Shown piece after piece: positions 1-11,822 of a stretch of DNA of 64,000 bases; the stretch's first letter is position 1, and the number at the start of each line of letters is the position of its first letter. The notes under the pieces are model-generated. The model was not told the DNA's origin, ran no database searches, and worked only from the letters and a program-made list of their open reading frames with translations. The translations under genes and the position numbers were made by a program. Source of the DNA: Chlorophyllum brunneum (lineage: Eukaryota; Basidiomycota; Agaricomycetes; Agaricales; Agaricaceae); the NCBI GenBank assembly GCA_963576785.1, contig OY756147.1, positions 186,001 to 250,000 on the forward strand. The letters run 5' to 3'.

Positions 1-1476
1 TACCAACTTTGGTTTCATGATAGGTCATGGACTAAAGGGACTTGTGAAATCCTCAACAAAATGCAAAGAAGTGCGGTGCTCTGGATTACCAGGGCCTTCT
101 GGACTTCTCCCACTGGCGGCATTGAGTCCCTCGTGGGGCTCATGCCCATAAAACTCCATCTCCGAAAGTTGGCCGAACGACAAACATCGAGGCTTCATAC
201 ATTGGACGATGAACACGCATTGGCAAGATTGATGAAGGAGTATCATTCTTCCCCTCACCAACTTCACATCAAGAATTTCACGGAGATTCAGAAGAAGAAG
301 ACACTTAGAGCTGTGATGGATATTTCACACCCCACCCCCGAGACTCATTATGTAGAACATTTTAACTCTGTTTCTAAATCTGTCTGGCCCGGACGTAGGT
401 TACTTGACCGTTTCCCTACTAATGTATCTTTTACAGGATTTAACCAGGACAGCCCTCACCTCTCAAAGATGCTTTGGGACAATGTTACGACTAATGCAAC
501 AACAGATGACAAGTCCATTATCATCGGCACGGATGGCTTGGTCCACCCCAACCCCAACCCGCTTGCCAGCCAGTTCATGGTGGCAGCTACTATTTGACAC
601 CTAGACAGCGGGAGCTCTATCATGAAGAGGCTCGGAGGAACTATGTTGACAGACACTGAACTGGTCGCACAGTACTTAGGAATCACCAAGGTACTTGCAA
701 CTGCAGAATACGACTGGGTTGAGCACATCCACATGTTCACCGACTCCATCACAGCCTCTTGGCTCCTACTCAATTGTTTGCCACACTCTTGCCAGTGACA
801 ATCCATCCTCACATCAAAGGCGCTCCTGGCTTGGTTCAACAAGTCGGACCAGCACTGCCTTTCCTTCTATCACACGCCGTCAAAGTGTAAATACAGTATA
901 CAGAAAGCCACTCACGATTGGATCCAAACAGTCACCTGGCCTAACCGGGGTAGGAATCACCGAGTTCCTAACTCCATGGACTACTTACGCAAGAAGTCTG
1001 CCGAACGAGCAATCCATACATGGCAGGCCATGTTTGGTTTCAAGAAATACAGTGGTAGCTCCTTCCTCCACCTCCCGGTGTGAGCAAATGGGACCTCTGC
1101 TTTACCGTCGCACATCAAGTCCGATCCCTGGATACGAGAATGCAGTCACTAGCCTTAGCTCTTTGCAAGAGCATGTCGCACCATCCTATGCCATGCCCTG
1201 ATTGGGGAGTTTCGATTCTTCCCCAACGAGGACCTTTCATACCACCACTGTAACAGTCAAATGGTACAGACTAGGTTGCACATCCTCTATTGTTGCAACA
1301 ACTTCGATCATCATTTTGGCATCGACACCATCAAGACTTTTGTCAATTTCTTGCATCATAACCCCACTGCATTCAGCTTCCCTCCAGAACCTGACCACCC
1401 TTGTATCTGCGCCGGGTCAATACCCCTGTTACATCGTCGTCAAGTCCAAAGGAGGTTTGGGTCTGCACCTGCGTAA
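1..1476 (+). pseudogene. LINE-0 ORF2 C-terminal part (RNase H), broken
   Basis: Remnant of the LINE polyprotein. The first open block (61-597) runs from the post-RT region (ALWITRAF-like, MPIKLHLRKLAE) into the RNase H start, IIIGTDGLVHPNPNPLA near 529-570, where the aspartate after GT is the expected catalytic residue. A TGA follows at 595-597. Later text is spread over several frames but still shows TELVAQYLGI (about 655), the cysteine/histidine segment before VQTRLHILY (about 1260) and a probable natural stop at 1474-1476 (TAA). Stops and frame changes make it non-functional. The same segments are better preserved in LINE-E. Confidence 0.85.
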
Positions 1477-1941
1477 ATCCTTTTCTTTCTCTCCTTTTTC
1501 TTTTGCTCTCCTGGTTATAGACTTCAAATTCATTTCTCTATCTCTCCCTTCCTTGCTCGTCTACTATTTTATAGATAGTTTTCATTCAAAATCCATTCCT
1601 CCCGTAGTGTCTGGGCAAATGCCCTCCCACATACTAGTACCATTTGTTGTTCCCCCTTGTGATTGTGAGTAGATAGTTTCTTTCTATCAATTTCTCTCTC
1701 TCACTCTCTCTCTTTCCAATTTCCTCTCTCCCTCTTTCTTGCTGATCAACGTAGGTACCAAACATCTCTCTAGTGTACATGCTAGACGGTGTCGAGTCTC
1801 GAGGGGTTAGTTTACACATAGTTTACTTTCCCTGCTCTGAACATTCTGTACATTCTAACTTTGTATGTATGTACATGCGGACTGCGTTCAAGCACCACTA
1901 TATAAATTGTTGATGGAAAAAAAAAAAAAAAAAAAAAAAAA
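1..1941 (+). mobile_element. LINE-0: 3' part of a Tad1-type LINE
   Basis: Non-LTR retrotransposon copy whose 5' part lies left of the window. It holds the end of ORF2 (RT tail, RNase H, C-terminal zinc-binding segment), a 3' UTR from about 1477 and a poly-A tail at 1917-1941. The 3' UTR ends in a TATAAATTGTTGAT block that recurs, reverse-complemented, beside the poly-T of LINE-A (about 3740), LINE-B (about 16450) and LINE-E (about 51420), so all belong to one family. Its target duplication should start at the base after the tail (TGAACTCTATTTTCC); the other copy is outside the window. It truncates the Copia relic to its right. Confidence 0.9.
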
Positions 1942-2059
1942 TGAACTCTATTTTCCCAGATGTCCATCACAGTCTGAATGACAAGGCCAATTGCTGCCTA
2001 ATAATAGCAATTCAAATGATCAAGATGGATTAAATCCTCCCCTTCTGGAGATAGATTTA

Positions 2060-3424
2060 TTCCAAGACCATCTAGTCTGAGTATGCCATATGCTGAACTA
2101 CCGCCGCTGCCTCCTCATCCATGAACTCCTACTTCTAGTCCCAGAGAGCAGACTCTGTCACCTCTACCTTCTTCCTCTTCTAGAGGATCTTCTCCTGGAT
2201 TATCCTACAAGAATCCAATGCCACCTCCTTCTCCACCTATGCCATCTTGGTCTCCAGGAGGAGTTAAGGTTGGGGATGACATTGAGGAGGCTGCACCTGC
2301 ACCTAATCCATATGCTAATGACTGGGCTCCTATGCCCATTCTGGAAGAGATCTTCATTCCCCATCCGGACATTGAAGTACCAAGAAAACTCCATGATTGA
2401 ACCACCCTTCAGGTTCCATGGAGAGAAGAAAATGTCTATGGTAACTGCTGACACCCGAAGGATATCCTTAGGGACTATGAAAGGTACAAGCCTTTTGGTC
2501 AGCCTAGACCAGGATACTAGAACCCTAGCCAACCTAACACCCCTCTGGGCCTTGGTGATCACATTCTAGGAGAGAATGAGTATGCGTCTGAAAGACTACA
2601 ACCTCCCCCACCAGCATGTGAGCAGAACATTGATATTGATTTGCCTATGCTTGAGCTGAGTGAGGAAGAGCTTTGCTGATTAATTTGCAAAGGCAATATG
2701 GAGTTAATCCATTACTGTCTCTCTAAGGCCAGTGTAACTTCTCCATTGCCACAGCCAGTCCAGTTTAGGGACCTTGCCAAGTTGCTGCCTGCTGAGTGTG
2801 ATGAATGGCTTAAGGCTTGATGCACTCAGGAAACGCAATGTATACAAGTTAGTTGACCACCCTACCAAGGGTATTAACATTGTTAAAAATAGATGGGTCT
2901 TCAATACTAAGTTGGATGGTTGTCACTGTGCTCAACTAGTGACTAAAGGTTTCTTGCAGAAGGAAGGTCTCGACTACAATGAGCTTTTCTCTCCAGTTGT
3001 CCACTATGAAACTTCTTGTCTCCTGTTCTTCTTAGCAGCAGTCAAAGACTGGGAGATTGAAAGCATTGACATAAAAACCACCTATTTATATGGCAATCTA
3101 GATGAAGAAATCTTCATGGAACAACCAGAATCCTTCACACTTGGATGTAATAAAGTGTGGAGGTTACAAAAAGCATTGTATGGCCTTAAGCAAGCTAGCT
3201 TGGCTTGGTGGCACATGATGACAAAGTCACTGCTTGCCATGAGTTTCAAGCAATCTCTATCTGATGCTGGAGTATATTATAATTGCTGTCCAAAGACTGG
3301 CTTGATTATGATCACCCTTGTCTATGTCGATGATGTTGTCTTCATGGGAGGTTTTATTCTGATAGGGCCCTGTAATATTCATCAAAACTATCTATTGATT
3401 AGCAAAGGTCATTTCAATTGATAC
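2060..3424 (+). pseudogene. Ty1/Copia polyprotein relic (integrase-RT linker and RT)
   Basis: The part at about 2060-2700 is proline-rich and then reads like the Copia segment between integrase and RT (GGVKVGDDIEEAAPAPNPYA, then RDYERYKPFGQPRPGY). After a frame change near 2800 the RT follows: RKRNVYKLVDHP, KNRWVFNTKLDG, SIDIKTTYLYGNL, QKALYGLKQASLAWW and the catalytic YVDDVVFMG near 3325-3350. These are diagnostic Copia RT blocks. There are several in-frame stops, no LTR, no integrase core and no RNase H. The left side is cut by LINE-0; the right side fades out before 3424. Position 3425-3466 holds nothing I recognise. Confidence 0.85.
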
Positions 3425-3466
3425 CTGATGACCAAAATACATACCAGATAGTCACACTCAGTATTA

Positions 3467-3720
3467 CTATAGGTAGGGTGACAGGGCTGAAGGGAACCTA
3501 TGCTCACTCACCTTCCTTTTATCCATGAAATCTGCATTTTTGTTCTCAACAACAAAATTGAGGATCAGACATTGAAGCAGTTCATGAATGTATTCTGGTT
3601 TTTGCTGATTTGTGTCCTGAGCCCAGTGGTAGTCTAGGGTGATTGCCCTTGCCATTTCTCTGACCAGTATCCCAAGTTTTCTATATCCAGAATATAAAAC
3701 CTGTACACAACATGAAAACA
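3467..3720 (-). pseudogene. FunK1 kinase fragment, copy I (C-terminal part)
   Basis: The reading frame contains MARAITLDYHWAQDTNQ, KPEYIHELLQCLILNFVVEN and NADFMDKRK, matching the C-terminal part of the intact kinase at 33755-36326 (ITDYHWAQDSNRQKPEYVHE). The match stops exactly at the LINE-A poly-T (3721) and resumes at 23813 (TAGTGAGAAGTGACT) for about 20 bases; the same uninterrupted sequence is present in copy IV near 36990-37007. The fragment therefore pre-dates LINE-A and was split by it. No catalytic loop remains. Confidence 0.8.
3707..3720. repeat. Left target-site duplication of LINE-A
   Basis: ACAACATGAAAACA directly before the poly-T, repeated at 23799-23812 just beyond the LINE-A 5' end. 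Perfect 14-base match within kinase fragment copy I. Confidence 0.9.
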
Positions 3721-4173
3721 TTTTTTTTTTTTTTTTTAATCAACAATTTATAAAGCAGTACTCGATTGCAGTCCATGTGTACATACATACAAAGGCAGAA
3801 TGTACAGAATGTTCAGAGCAAGAAAAGTAAACTACTCGTAAACTAATCCCACGAGACTTGACACCATCTAGCACATATACTAGGGAGATGTTTGGTACCT
3901 GAGTTGAACAGCAGGAAAAAGAGTAAAAGGGATTTGGAAAGAGAGAGAGTGAAAGAGAGAGATTGATAGAAAGAAACTATCAACTTACAAACACAAGGGG
4001 GAACAACAAATGGTATTAGTGTGTGGAGGGGCATTTTGCCCAGACACTATGGGGATGATGGATATTGAAAGAAAACTACATAAAATAGTAGACAAGTGGG
4101 GAAGGGAGAGATAGAGAAATGGAATAGAAGTCCATAACCAGGAAAGCACAAGAAAAATGAGAGAAAAAAGGAC

Positions 4174-6942
4174 TCACATGGGTGTGGACCTGAACCTCTG
4201 ATGGACTTGACAATGATGCAATGGGGGTATTGAACTGGTGTGGATACAAGGGCAATCAGGTTCTGGAGGGAAGCTGAAAGCGGCGGGATTGCGACACAAG
4301 AAATTAATGAATGTCTTGATAGTGTTGACACCAAAGTGATGATCGAAGATGTTACATTGATAGAGGATATGTGACCTAGTCTGGACCATTTGATTGTCAC
4401 AGTGGTGGCAAGATAGATCCTTGTTAGGGAAAAACTGAAGTCGGTATTCACCAATCGGAGTGTGGCATAAAATGGCTCGACATGCTCTTGTGAAGAGCTG
4501 TGGTTGGTACCCGCATTCTCATATCCAGGGGCCAAAATTGATGTGCGACGGTAAAGCAGAGGCTCCGTTCGCTCACACCATGAGGTAGAGGAAGGAGCTA
4601 CTGCTGTATTTCTTGAACCTGAACATGGCCTGCCATATGTGGATGGCACGTTTGGCAGACTTCTTGCGTAGATAGGCGATTGAGTTGGGGACTCAGTGAT
4701 TTCTACCCTGGTTGGGCCAGGCAACTGTCTGAATCCAGTCATGCATGGTTTTTTGTATTCTGTACTTGCACTTTGACAGAGTGTGATAAAATGAGAGGCA
4801 GTGTTGGTCAGACTTGTTGAACCAAGCCAGGAGCGCCTTCAAGGTGAGGATGGACTGTTGCTGACAGGAGTGTGGTGAGCAGTCGAGCAGGAGCCGAGAG
4901 ACTGTGAGGGAATTGGTGAACATGTGGATGTGTTCAACTTGGTTGTAGTCGTCAGTGGCGAGTACTTTGGTAATTCCTAGGTATTGTGCCACCAGTTCTG
5001 TATTGGTCGACGTTGTTCCTCCAAGTCTTTTCATGATAGAGCTCCCTCCATCCAGGTGTTGAATAGTGGCTGCCACTGTGAACTGGCCAGCAAGTGGGTT
5101 GGGATTGGGATGGACTGAGCTGTCTGTGCCAATAATAATGGACTTGAAGTCCATCGTCGCATTCATTGTTACATCATCCCAAAGTGTCTTCGAGAGGTGG
5201 GGGTCATCCCAGTTGAATCCTATAAAAGATACATTAGTAGGGAAGTGGTCAAGTAACCTACGTCCGGGCTAGAGAGATTTTGAAACAGAGTTAAAATGTT
5301 CTATATAACGAGTTTCAGGGGTGGGGCACAAAACATCCATCACAGCTCCAAGTGTTTTCTTCTTCTGAATCTCCATGAAATTCTTGATGTGAAGTCAGTG
5401 CAGGGAAGAATGGTACTCTTTCATCAATCTTGCCAGTGCATGTTCATCGTCCAATGTGTGAAGCCTCGACATTTGTTGTTCAGCCAACTTTCGGAGATGG
5501 AGTTTGATAGGCATGAGCCCCACGAGGGACTCAACGCTGCCAGTGGGAGACATTTGGAAGGCCCTGGTAATCCAAAGGGCCACCCATCGTTGCATTTTGT
5601 TGAGGATTTCACAAGTCCCTTTTGTTTGTGACTTATCATGAAACCATAGCCGGTATCCATATGTCGCCACCGGTACAACACACAAATGGTATAGTAGTCT
5701 TTTGTTGCTAGGGGACAGACCACATACAGAGTTTTCTAGCATTTTCATCACCTTGATTGAGAATATCGCCTTGGCGGAATAGTAATGAAATGTTTCTTGA
5801 AGGTTAATGTCCTGTCGAAGTAGAAACTGAGGTAATGCCAGTGGGTTTTCGGCTTGAGGGGGGTATGGCTAGTGAATGGGGGGGATCCCAAATCGATGGA
5901 GGGATTGGAGTCCTGCCTTGCACATGTAAAGTGAAAGACTTTGGACTTGCTGTGTTCGATCACTAGGCCAAATTCATTCATGAGCTGCTCCATTTCATGG
6001 TACATGTGTTGGAGTATTTCAATGTTCCTTTCGAGGGATGGGGATTGAGGGACAAGGGTACCATTGTCTACAAATGATAGGACGTCGAAGTCCCATTTGT
6101 CATGGTGTTCCTCCATATGGACGTCGAAGATTCAAAGGAGGGAAGTAAGATAGAGGGCAGATAGAATAGGGCTAAGGGCTGAGCCTTGACCTACTCCAAC
6201 TGCCGTGTTGAATTCCGGGGAGCTTTTGTTGTTCCACAGATAGGTAGTGCGGCATTCTTTGAGATAATTGTTGAAGAACCCCATGATTTGAGGAGGAAAT
6301 CCTTGCCAAGTAAGAATGTTGGTAAGGAGGTCATGGTTGAGGGAAGGGAAGAATTGGGCGACATTGAATGCAAGCACTGATGTTTTCTTCTTCTTCATCC
6401 ATGCTCCCTGGATGATGTGGGTTAGGAAAAGCCCCATGTCCTTGGTGGATCATTGTCAGATGGCTCCCAGTTGGTGAGAATGGAGAACTTTGAATTTCAC
6501 TGCCTCGAATTGGAGTCGCTTGGCTAGCATTTTTTCTATTAGTTTGCCAAATGTATTGAGAAGGATAATGGGTCTGAAAGCCTTTGGGGTGGAGTAGTCG
6601 GGTTTGTTGGGTTTGGGGATGATTACTGACATTGACTTTTTGAAGTGCGAGGGCCAGTGTCTGAGGGATAGGCATGCACAGCTGATTTTGAGAAAGAGAT
6701 CGGCACAAGTATCGATGGCAACAATCTGTTTGAGGTGGGACCAGGATATATGGTCGGGGCTGGGGGCAGAAGAATTCAAGGTATCCTTGAGTGATTCCAG
6801 GAGTGAGAAATCGACCCAAGTTCTATTCTCCATACCAATTGGCAGTGGTAGTTCTTCCAGGACAGCTGTGTTGACAGGTTTGTCCTGGGCCAAGTTATAA
6901 TATTGGTCAAGGGCCGTCCATAGGTTGTGCACAGTGAGACAA
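4174..6942 (-). pseudogene. LINE-A ORF2, 3' part (RT, RNase H)
   Basis: Begins right after Gypsy-A with LWTALDQYYN (6932) and runs through the RT: VIIPKPNKPDYSTPKAFRPI, LAFNVAQFFPSLNH (motif A; usual FD changed to FN), VGVGQGSALSPILSAL (motif B), then FVDNG (motif C, about 6070-6085, second catalytic Asp changed to Asn). RNase H is seen as IIIGTDSSVHPNPNPLAGQ near 5130 and the C-terminal SHILYQCN segment near 4380. Stops and frameshifts occur at about 6456, 6132, 5748 and 4693. Clearly inactive. The stop at 4174 matches the ORF2 end in LINE-0. Confidence 0.88.
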
Positions 6943-7236
6943 TGTTACGACCTTAGTCTGAGACTCAGGTTGCAAGTCTTTGGATAAAGACAAGGAAGTA
7001 GAGAAGGGAGTAAGGGATGATATGATTGGTAAAGTGTAAGGAATACATCAAGTATTACTACACTTTATATACCAGTGGTGACGGCTAATAATAAGGGAGA
7101 GGAGTAAATGAGTCAGATGGGAGGCATAGCCTCTAGGGGTGAAACAGGGAGTGAAACGAGAAGTGAAACAAGTATGAGGGTACACAAGGTGATGGGCGCA
7201 AGATAGGAATGAATGGTCTATCTATAGTTTGTAACA
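6943..7236 (-). repeat. Gypsy-A 3' LTR (294 bp)
   Basis: Runs from TGTTACGACC to GTTTGTAACA on the + strand (terminal TGTTA/TAACA). It matches the LTR at 13053-13339 apart from a few changes and a 7-bp segment (AGTATTA region, about 7050) missing from that copy. TATATAAAG is present on the minus strand. A purine run (GAAAGAGAGGTAT on the minus strand, 7237-7249) abuts it and should be the plus-strand primer. Confidence 0.93.
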
Positions 7237-7343
7237 ATACCTCTCTTTCAAGCTTCATGTCCTCATGATGCGTATTACTGTAAAGGTCCTTTGTAAAATA
7301 AAGCATACGGAATTTGGAGAAGGCAGGAAAACGTGATGAGAAT

Positions 7344-8180
7344 TTACTCGTTTATAGGTACGGCCGCTCCCAGAGCCCTGGCCAAGTCCTTCTTGTTTCC
7401 TCCGATGAGAGGTGCTTTGTCGACACGTCTTAAGCCAATCCAGAGGGGTGCATGTGGCAGTCCTTCTTTGAACAGGAAGTGAGTGTGATTATTGTACGTG
7501 GTGTTATCGTTGGTGTGATTGCCTAAGAGCTTATGCACTATGCTCCTCCAGTATTCGTTGTCTTTTTTGCCTTCCGATTTCAATGTGCTATATCCTTGCG
7601 GTGGGTGGAAGGTCATGGGTGTGATGGGGGGTACTACCATGGTGAGGATGGTTTGTAGATGGGCCACTTCTTCTTCGATGTCAGGGTGAAGTAGTTGGTC
7701 AGCGGCTGTTGCTTCTTGTGTCTTTTGTTCGCATTTATGACAGATGTGATGTTGGATGGGGAACGGGTCGTTACTAGCAAGTAGTCGGTTGACGATATGG
7801 TGGGAGAGATTGTCTGTACTCCTTGACTCGTATGTGTTGAGTCATTTGGCTAGGGCTACGAGGATGCTGTGCATCCGAGCTCGCATATTGGAGATGATGA
7901 TAAGTTGCAGGTCATCGTTGATTTCGTATAAGTGTCTCTCCAATTGGTCTCTCCTTCCTTCATCGATGATAAACTGGTTGAGTCTTGGAGTGGCATCGGA
8001 TAAGGTATCCATTATTTTAGATGCACCTTCTTGGGTTGCTTTCATTGCTGTGCCCAATAGTATCATGGTGTCAACTAGGGTTTCTCCCTCTATGAGTTCC
8101 TTGTGGCTAGTCCTTTCTGGGACGAGTTCATCAAACTCTTTGAGGTAGGGGTATGGAGTAAGTTGGCATTCAGCGGGCAT
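7344..8180 (-). pseudogene. Gypsy-A ORF3: extra 3' ORF of unknown function
   Basis: Open frame of about 278 codons after pol, broken by one TGA (7842-7844) where Gypsy-3 has an arginine codon (KRLN). It starts at ATG 8180 (MPAECQLTPYP), 98 bases past the pol stop. I recognise no domain and see no membrane segment or signal peptide. A CHKC pair lies mid-protein. The C-terminal part has FHPPQGYSTLK, EYWRSIVHKLL and LFKEGLPHAPLWIG, each with a counterpart in the 3' ORF of Gypsy-3 (30704-31489) in the same place and order. A conserved accessory protein of this chromovirus family is inferred; its role is unknown. Confidence 0.7.
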
Positions 8181-8277
8181 GGTATGTTATAAAGATAGTT
8201 GGCAAAGTCAAGGGTGAAGTGGATACAGCAAGTGATGCTTTGAGTGTAGTGGTTGCTTGGAATGCGAGGTCTGTTGT

Positions 8278-11200
8278 TCATAATTGCTGCTTTTTACCTC
8301 CCCTTTTTATAGGTTTCATCCTCGAAATCTTGCTCATGAACTCTTGTACTGCTTCCTTGGCATTTTTCAGATTTGCTTCATCTTCCCATGTATCTTCTTC
8401 GGACGTGTATCCTTTCCAGTTTATTAGGTACTGTTTTCGTTTTCCTCTTGTGCGGTGTCCTCGGACTTCATCTACCTCATAGTGTTCTTTATCATTGATT
8501 ATCTCGGGGATCGGCGGTGGTGGAGTATGTTGGCTGTCATACTCGGGTTTGTGATAGGGGGAGAGGAGTCTACTGTTAAACACGTCGTGTATTGCCCATG
8601 TTTCAGGTAGCTCCAGTCGGTAGCTTGTTTTACCTATTTTTTCTTTTACCCGGAATGGTCCGTATCTCCTGTGATCAAGTTTTTTTGTCAGCCTTGTTGT
8701 CCTAATATTATCTGCTTCAAGCCAAACTTGGTCTCCTGCCCTGTACTCGTGTTCCGGTTTTGTGCTGTTCTGTTTCTCCATTTGTGTTTGGTTCTGTTGT
8801 AGCATTTTGATCGTCTCTTGGTGTATGTCCTGTAACTCCTGTATTTGCTCCGTGATCGCAGGTGCCTTGACTGTGTTTGAGATATCTCCTTTCCATGGAT
8901 GTCGTCTGTATACTATCTGGAACAGTGAATGTCCTGTGGCACTATGTATTTTATCATTATACTGGAATTCTGCTGTGCTGAGCCATTTCTTCCAGTTGTT
9001 CTGCACATGGTTGATTATGTTTCTGAGGTATGCCTCGACCTCCTGGTTGATGTGCTCCGTCTGTCCGTCTGTTTGTGGATGGTATGCCGTGGATAGGTTA
9101 CGTTGGGTGCCGGTTGCTCTGCAAAGTTCTGCCATGAACTTTGATGCGAAGAGTGGGCCTCTGTCACTGATGATCCTGCAGGGTATCCCATGTTGTCTCC
9201 ATATATCGTCACGAGAAATATCTCCTAACTCTTCGGATGATAGGGTGGTGTTAACTGTACGTAGTCTGATCATTTTGCTGAAACGATCAATGATGACGAG
9301 TATTGCATCATATCCGTCTGATTCTGGCAGTGGTCCTATCATGTCGATTGATATTTCTTCCCATGGTCCGGTGGGTATCGGTAGTGGATGGAGATGTGTG
9401 GTAGGCCATGTCCGGAGTATCTTGTTTTGCTGACATGTGTCACATCCCTTGATGTATCGTTTAACATCATTGTGCATTTGTGGCCACCAATATGTTCTTT
9501 TGAGGAGTTCAATCATTCTGTGCTGTCCCGGGTGTCCTACGTCCGTTTTGTCGTGGTGTTGTTGGAGTATTTCTTGGCGTAACTCGGCGTTTGGTGGTAC
9601 ATATATTCTTCCTTCAAACATAGGTAAACCATCAGTTTCCCATATCTCCTCTGGTCGTTTCTCCTTTTCTCTCAGCCATTGTATTTCTCTTCTTTGCTCC
9701 TTTCGTAATTGGTGTTTCAGGTCTTCTTCTCCCGATATTTCCCAAATTTGTCTGATCTCGGTGATAGTGTTATCGAATAGGTGGTCAGGTAATAGCATGA
9801 TATTTGTGTTGTCTCTGGTTGTGTCTGTTTTTGCTAGTCTTGATAGCACATCTGCTTTCGTGTTCATCTTCCCAGGTATGTGTTTTAGTGTGTAGCAATA
9901 TTCCTGTAATTCCAGTTGCCATCTTGCCTGTCGTCCTGTGAGTTGTTGCGGTTTTCTGAAGTATTCTAAGTTCTTGTGGTCCATCCATATCTCAAATGGT
10001 TTGTCGGCATCAAGTAGGTATTGTCTCCACATTTTGATTGCTTCTCGGATTGCTAGTAGTTCTTTGTCGTAGATTTGATAGTTTCATTCTGCCGGTGTCA
10101 TTGTTCTCGAGTGAAAGGCAATTGGGTGCCACTGGTCGTTCTGGTTTTGTGATAATACCGCTTCTACTCCGTATCCTGATGCATCCACTTCTACCCTGTA
10201 TTGACCTTTGTCTTGAGGCATTGCTAGCACTGGTTCGCTCGTGATTTTTTCCTTGATCTTCTTAAACGCCTGTTGTTGTCATTCTGACCATGACCATTGC
10301 GCATCTTTCTTCTTCAGCTCATGTAGGGGTGTTGCTATGTTACTGAAGTCTTGTATAAATCGTCGGTAGAAGTTTGCAAAACCCTGTAGGAGTGTTGCTA
10401 TGTTACTGAAGTCTTGTATGAATCGTCGGTAGAAGTTTGCAAAACCCAGGAATTTTTCGATGTCTTTTACGGATTTGGGTGTTGGCCATTCTCTTACTGC
10501 TTTTACCTTTTCCTCCTCCATTTTAACGCTGCCTTGTCCAACTATAAAACCTAGTATGGGTATTTCTTTCGTGTTGAACACATATTTTGACCATTTGAAG
10601 TAAAGTTGGTGTTTGGCTGCGATGTCTAAGAACCGTGTTGTTCTTTCCTCGAGTTCTTCCTGTGTGGTCCCTGGAATGACGAAGTCATCCATGTAGTTGA
10701 CAAGTGTTCCTTCGTGTAACATTTCCCGAAATATCGTGTTCATCATCCTCTGAAAGGTCGCCGGTGAATTGCTCATTCCGAAGAACATGACCATAGGTTT
10801 GAATAGTCCGCTGTTTGTTACAAACGCTACCTTCCATTCATCTCCTTTTCTGATCCTGACATTGTTATATCCCCAAATGATATCAAGCTTGTTGAACACC
10901 TTTGCATCCTTTAGCCAGTCTAGGACTTCACCTATGAGTGGCAGTGGCGTCTTATCTTTGATAGTGTGTTCATTCAGCTTTTTGTAATCCTGTACCAGGC
11001 GTTTTGTTCCATCTTTTTTTGGTATAAAGAAACATGGGGTGGTGTAGGGGGATTGTGATGGTCTGATTTGTCCTGAGGCAAGGTTCTTGTCAAGGAACTT
11101 CTGTAGTTCCTGTTTCTCTGCTATTGTCATTGGGTAGACCTTGGACTGTAGTACCGGGGGTGCATCTTCAGACAGGTTTATCTTGTGGTCCCATGCCGTG

Positions 11201-11795
11201 TGCTTGGGTAGTTTCTTGAAGTTTTTCTTGTTGAATAGGTGGGTGTATTGTTGGAGGTATGGTGGTAGATCTTCATCGTTCATTTGGTCCGCCTTTTTCT
11301 TGTCCATGTGTTCTTTGACTGTCCGTATTCTCTCGTTGAATCGTATGTTGCTATGTGATATTTTGCAATTGTCTGGACATCTGGTGAATCGTATGACGTG
11401 ATTGTTCCAATCAATTTCCGGGTTATGCTTGACCAGCCAGTCGTGTCCGAGATATAAGTCTGCGCTTTCCAATTATGTTACTAGAGCATTGATTTGTTCT
11501 GTGTGGTTGCCGTTGTTTAATACCAGTTGTGCCTTGTCTGTTATCTCCCCTTTTTTATTTTCTGTTCCATTGGCATTGATTACTCTGATCGGGGTTTCCA
11601 GGGGTTTAGTCAGGATCTGTTCTTCATCTATTGTTCATTGTGCTATGCACGTGTGGGTGCATCCAGAGTCAATGAGGGTTGTAATTGGTCTTTGTCCTTT
11701 TCTTGTCTGGATTGTTGAGTCGAGGAGAAGTTCGCGTGTAGAGTTTCGTTTCTGGGGGATTACGTATCATCTATTGTGGGATAAAACAGAAACTC
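8278..11795 (-). pseudogene. Gypsy-A pol: protease, RT, RNase H, integrase, chromodomain
   Basis: One frame, -1 relative to gag, with about five stops. Protease: TLIDSGCTHTCI (about 11670), then LYLGHDWLVKHNPEIDW. RT: FFIPKKDGTKRLVQDYKKLN, FGMSNSPATFQRMMN and YMDD (about 10684-10695). RNase H: VEVDAS to MDHKNLEYF. Integrase: HHDKTDVGHPGQH with GCDTC (HHCC zinc site), SIDMIGPLP, ISDRGP, TAYHPQTDGQTEHINQE. The C-terminus is a chromodomain, QYLINWKGYTSEEDTWED, near 8400. The longest open blocks are 11472-10279 and 10032-8278. The RT frame carries a 63-bp in-frame tandem duplication. The frame may be expressed by -1 frameshifting, but I see no certain slip site. Confidence 0.92.
10322..10447 (-). 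repeat. 63-bp in-frame tandem duplication in Gypsy-A RT
   Basis: Two adjacent 63-base units (10322-10384 and 10385-10447) differing at two bases, both transitions. They encode two copies of GFANFYRRFIQDFSNIAT at the end of the RT / connection region. Gypsy-D (about 62035-62100) and Gypsy-3 have one copy, so the duplication is specific to Gypsy-A. Confidence 0.95.
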
Positions 11796-11822
11796 TAGTT
11801 TTACTGGCTTGCGGGTTTGCGC

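Noticed and set aside
3930..3965. GA-rich run as a microsatellite of interest
   Set aside because: The same run occurs in the 3' UTR of every LINE copy (about 16650, 51620), so it is part of the element.
3721..6942. The left LINE segment as a separate 5'-truncated LINE
   Set aside because: The 14-base duplication at its 3' end is matched only at 23799-23812, next to a LINE 5' end, so it belongs to the same insertion as 13340-16426 and 23243-23798.
8762..9433. 223-codon + strand ORF
   Set aside because: It is the antisense of the Gypsy-A integrase; composition (Cys/Ser/Trp-rich) and lack of any domain mark it as a shadow. The same applies to + strand ORFs at 9437-9895, 11402-11842, 12568-12999 and 15330-15818.
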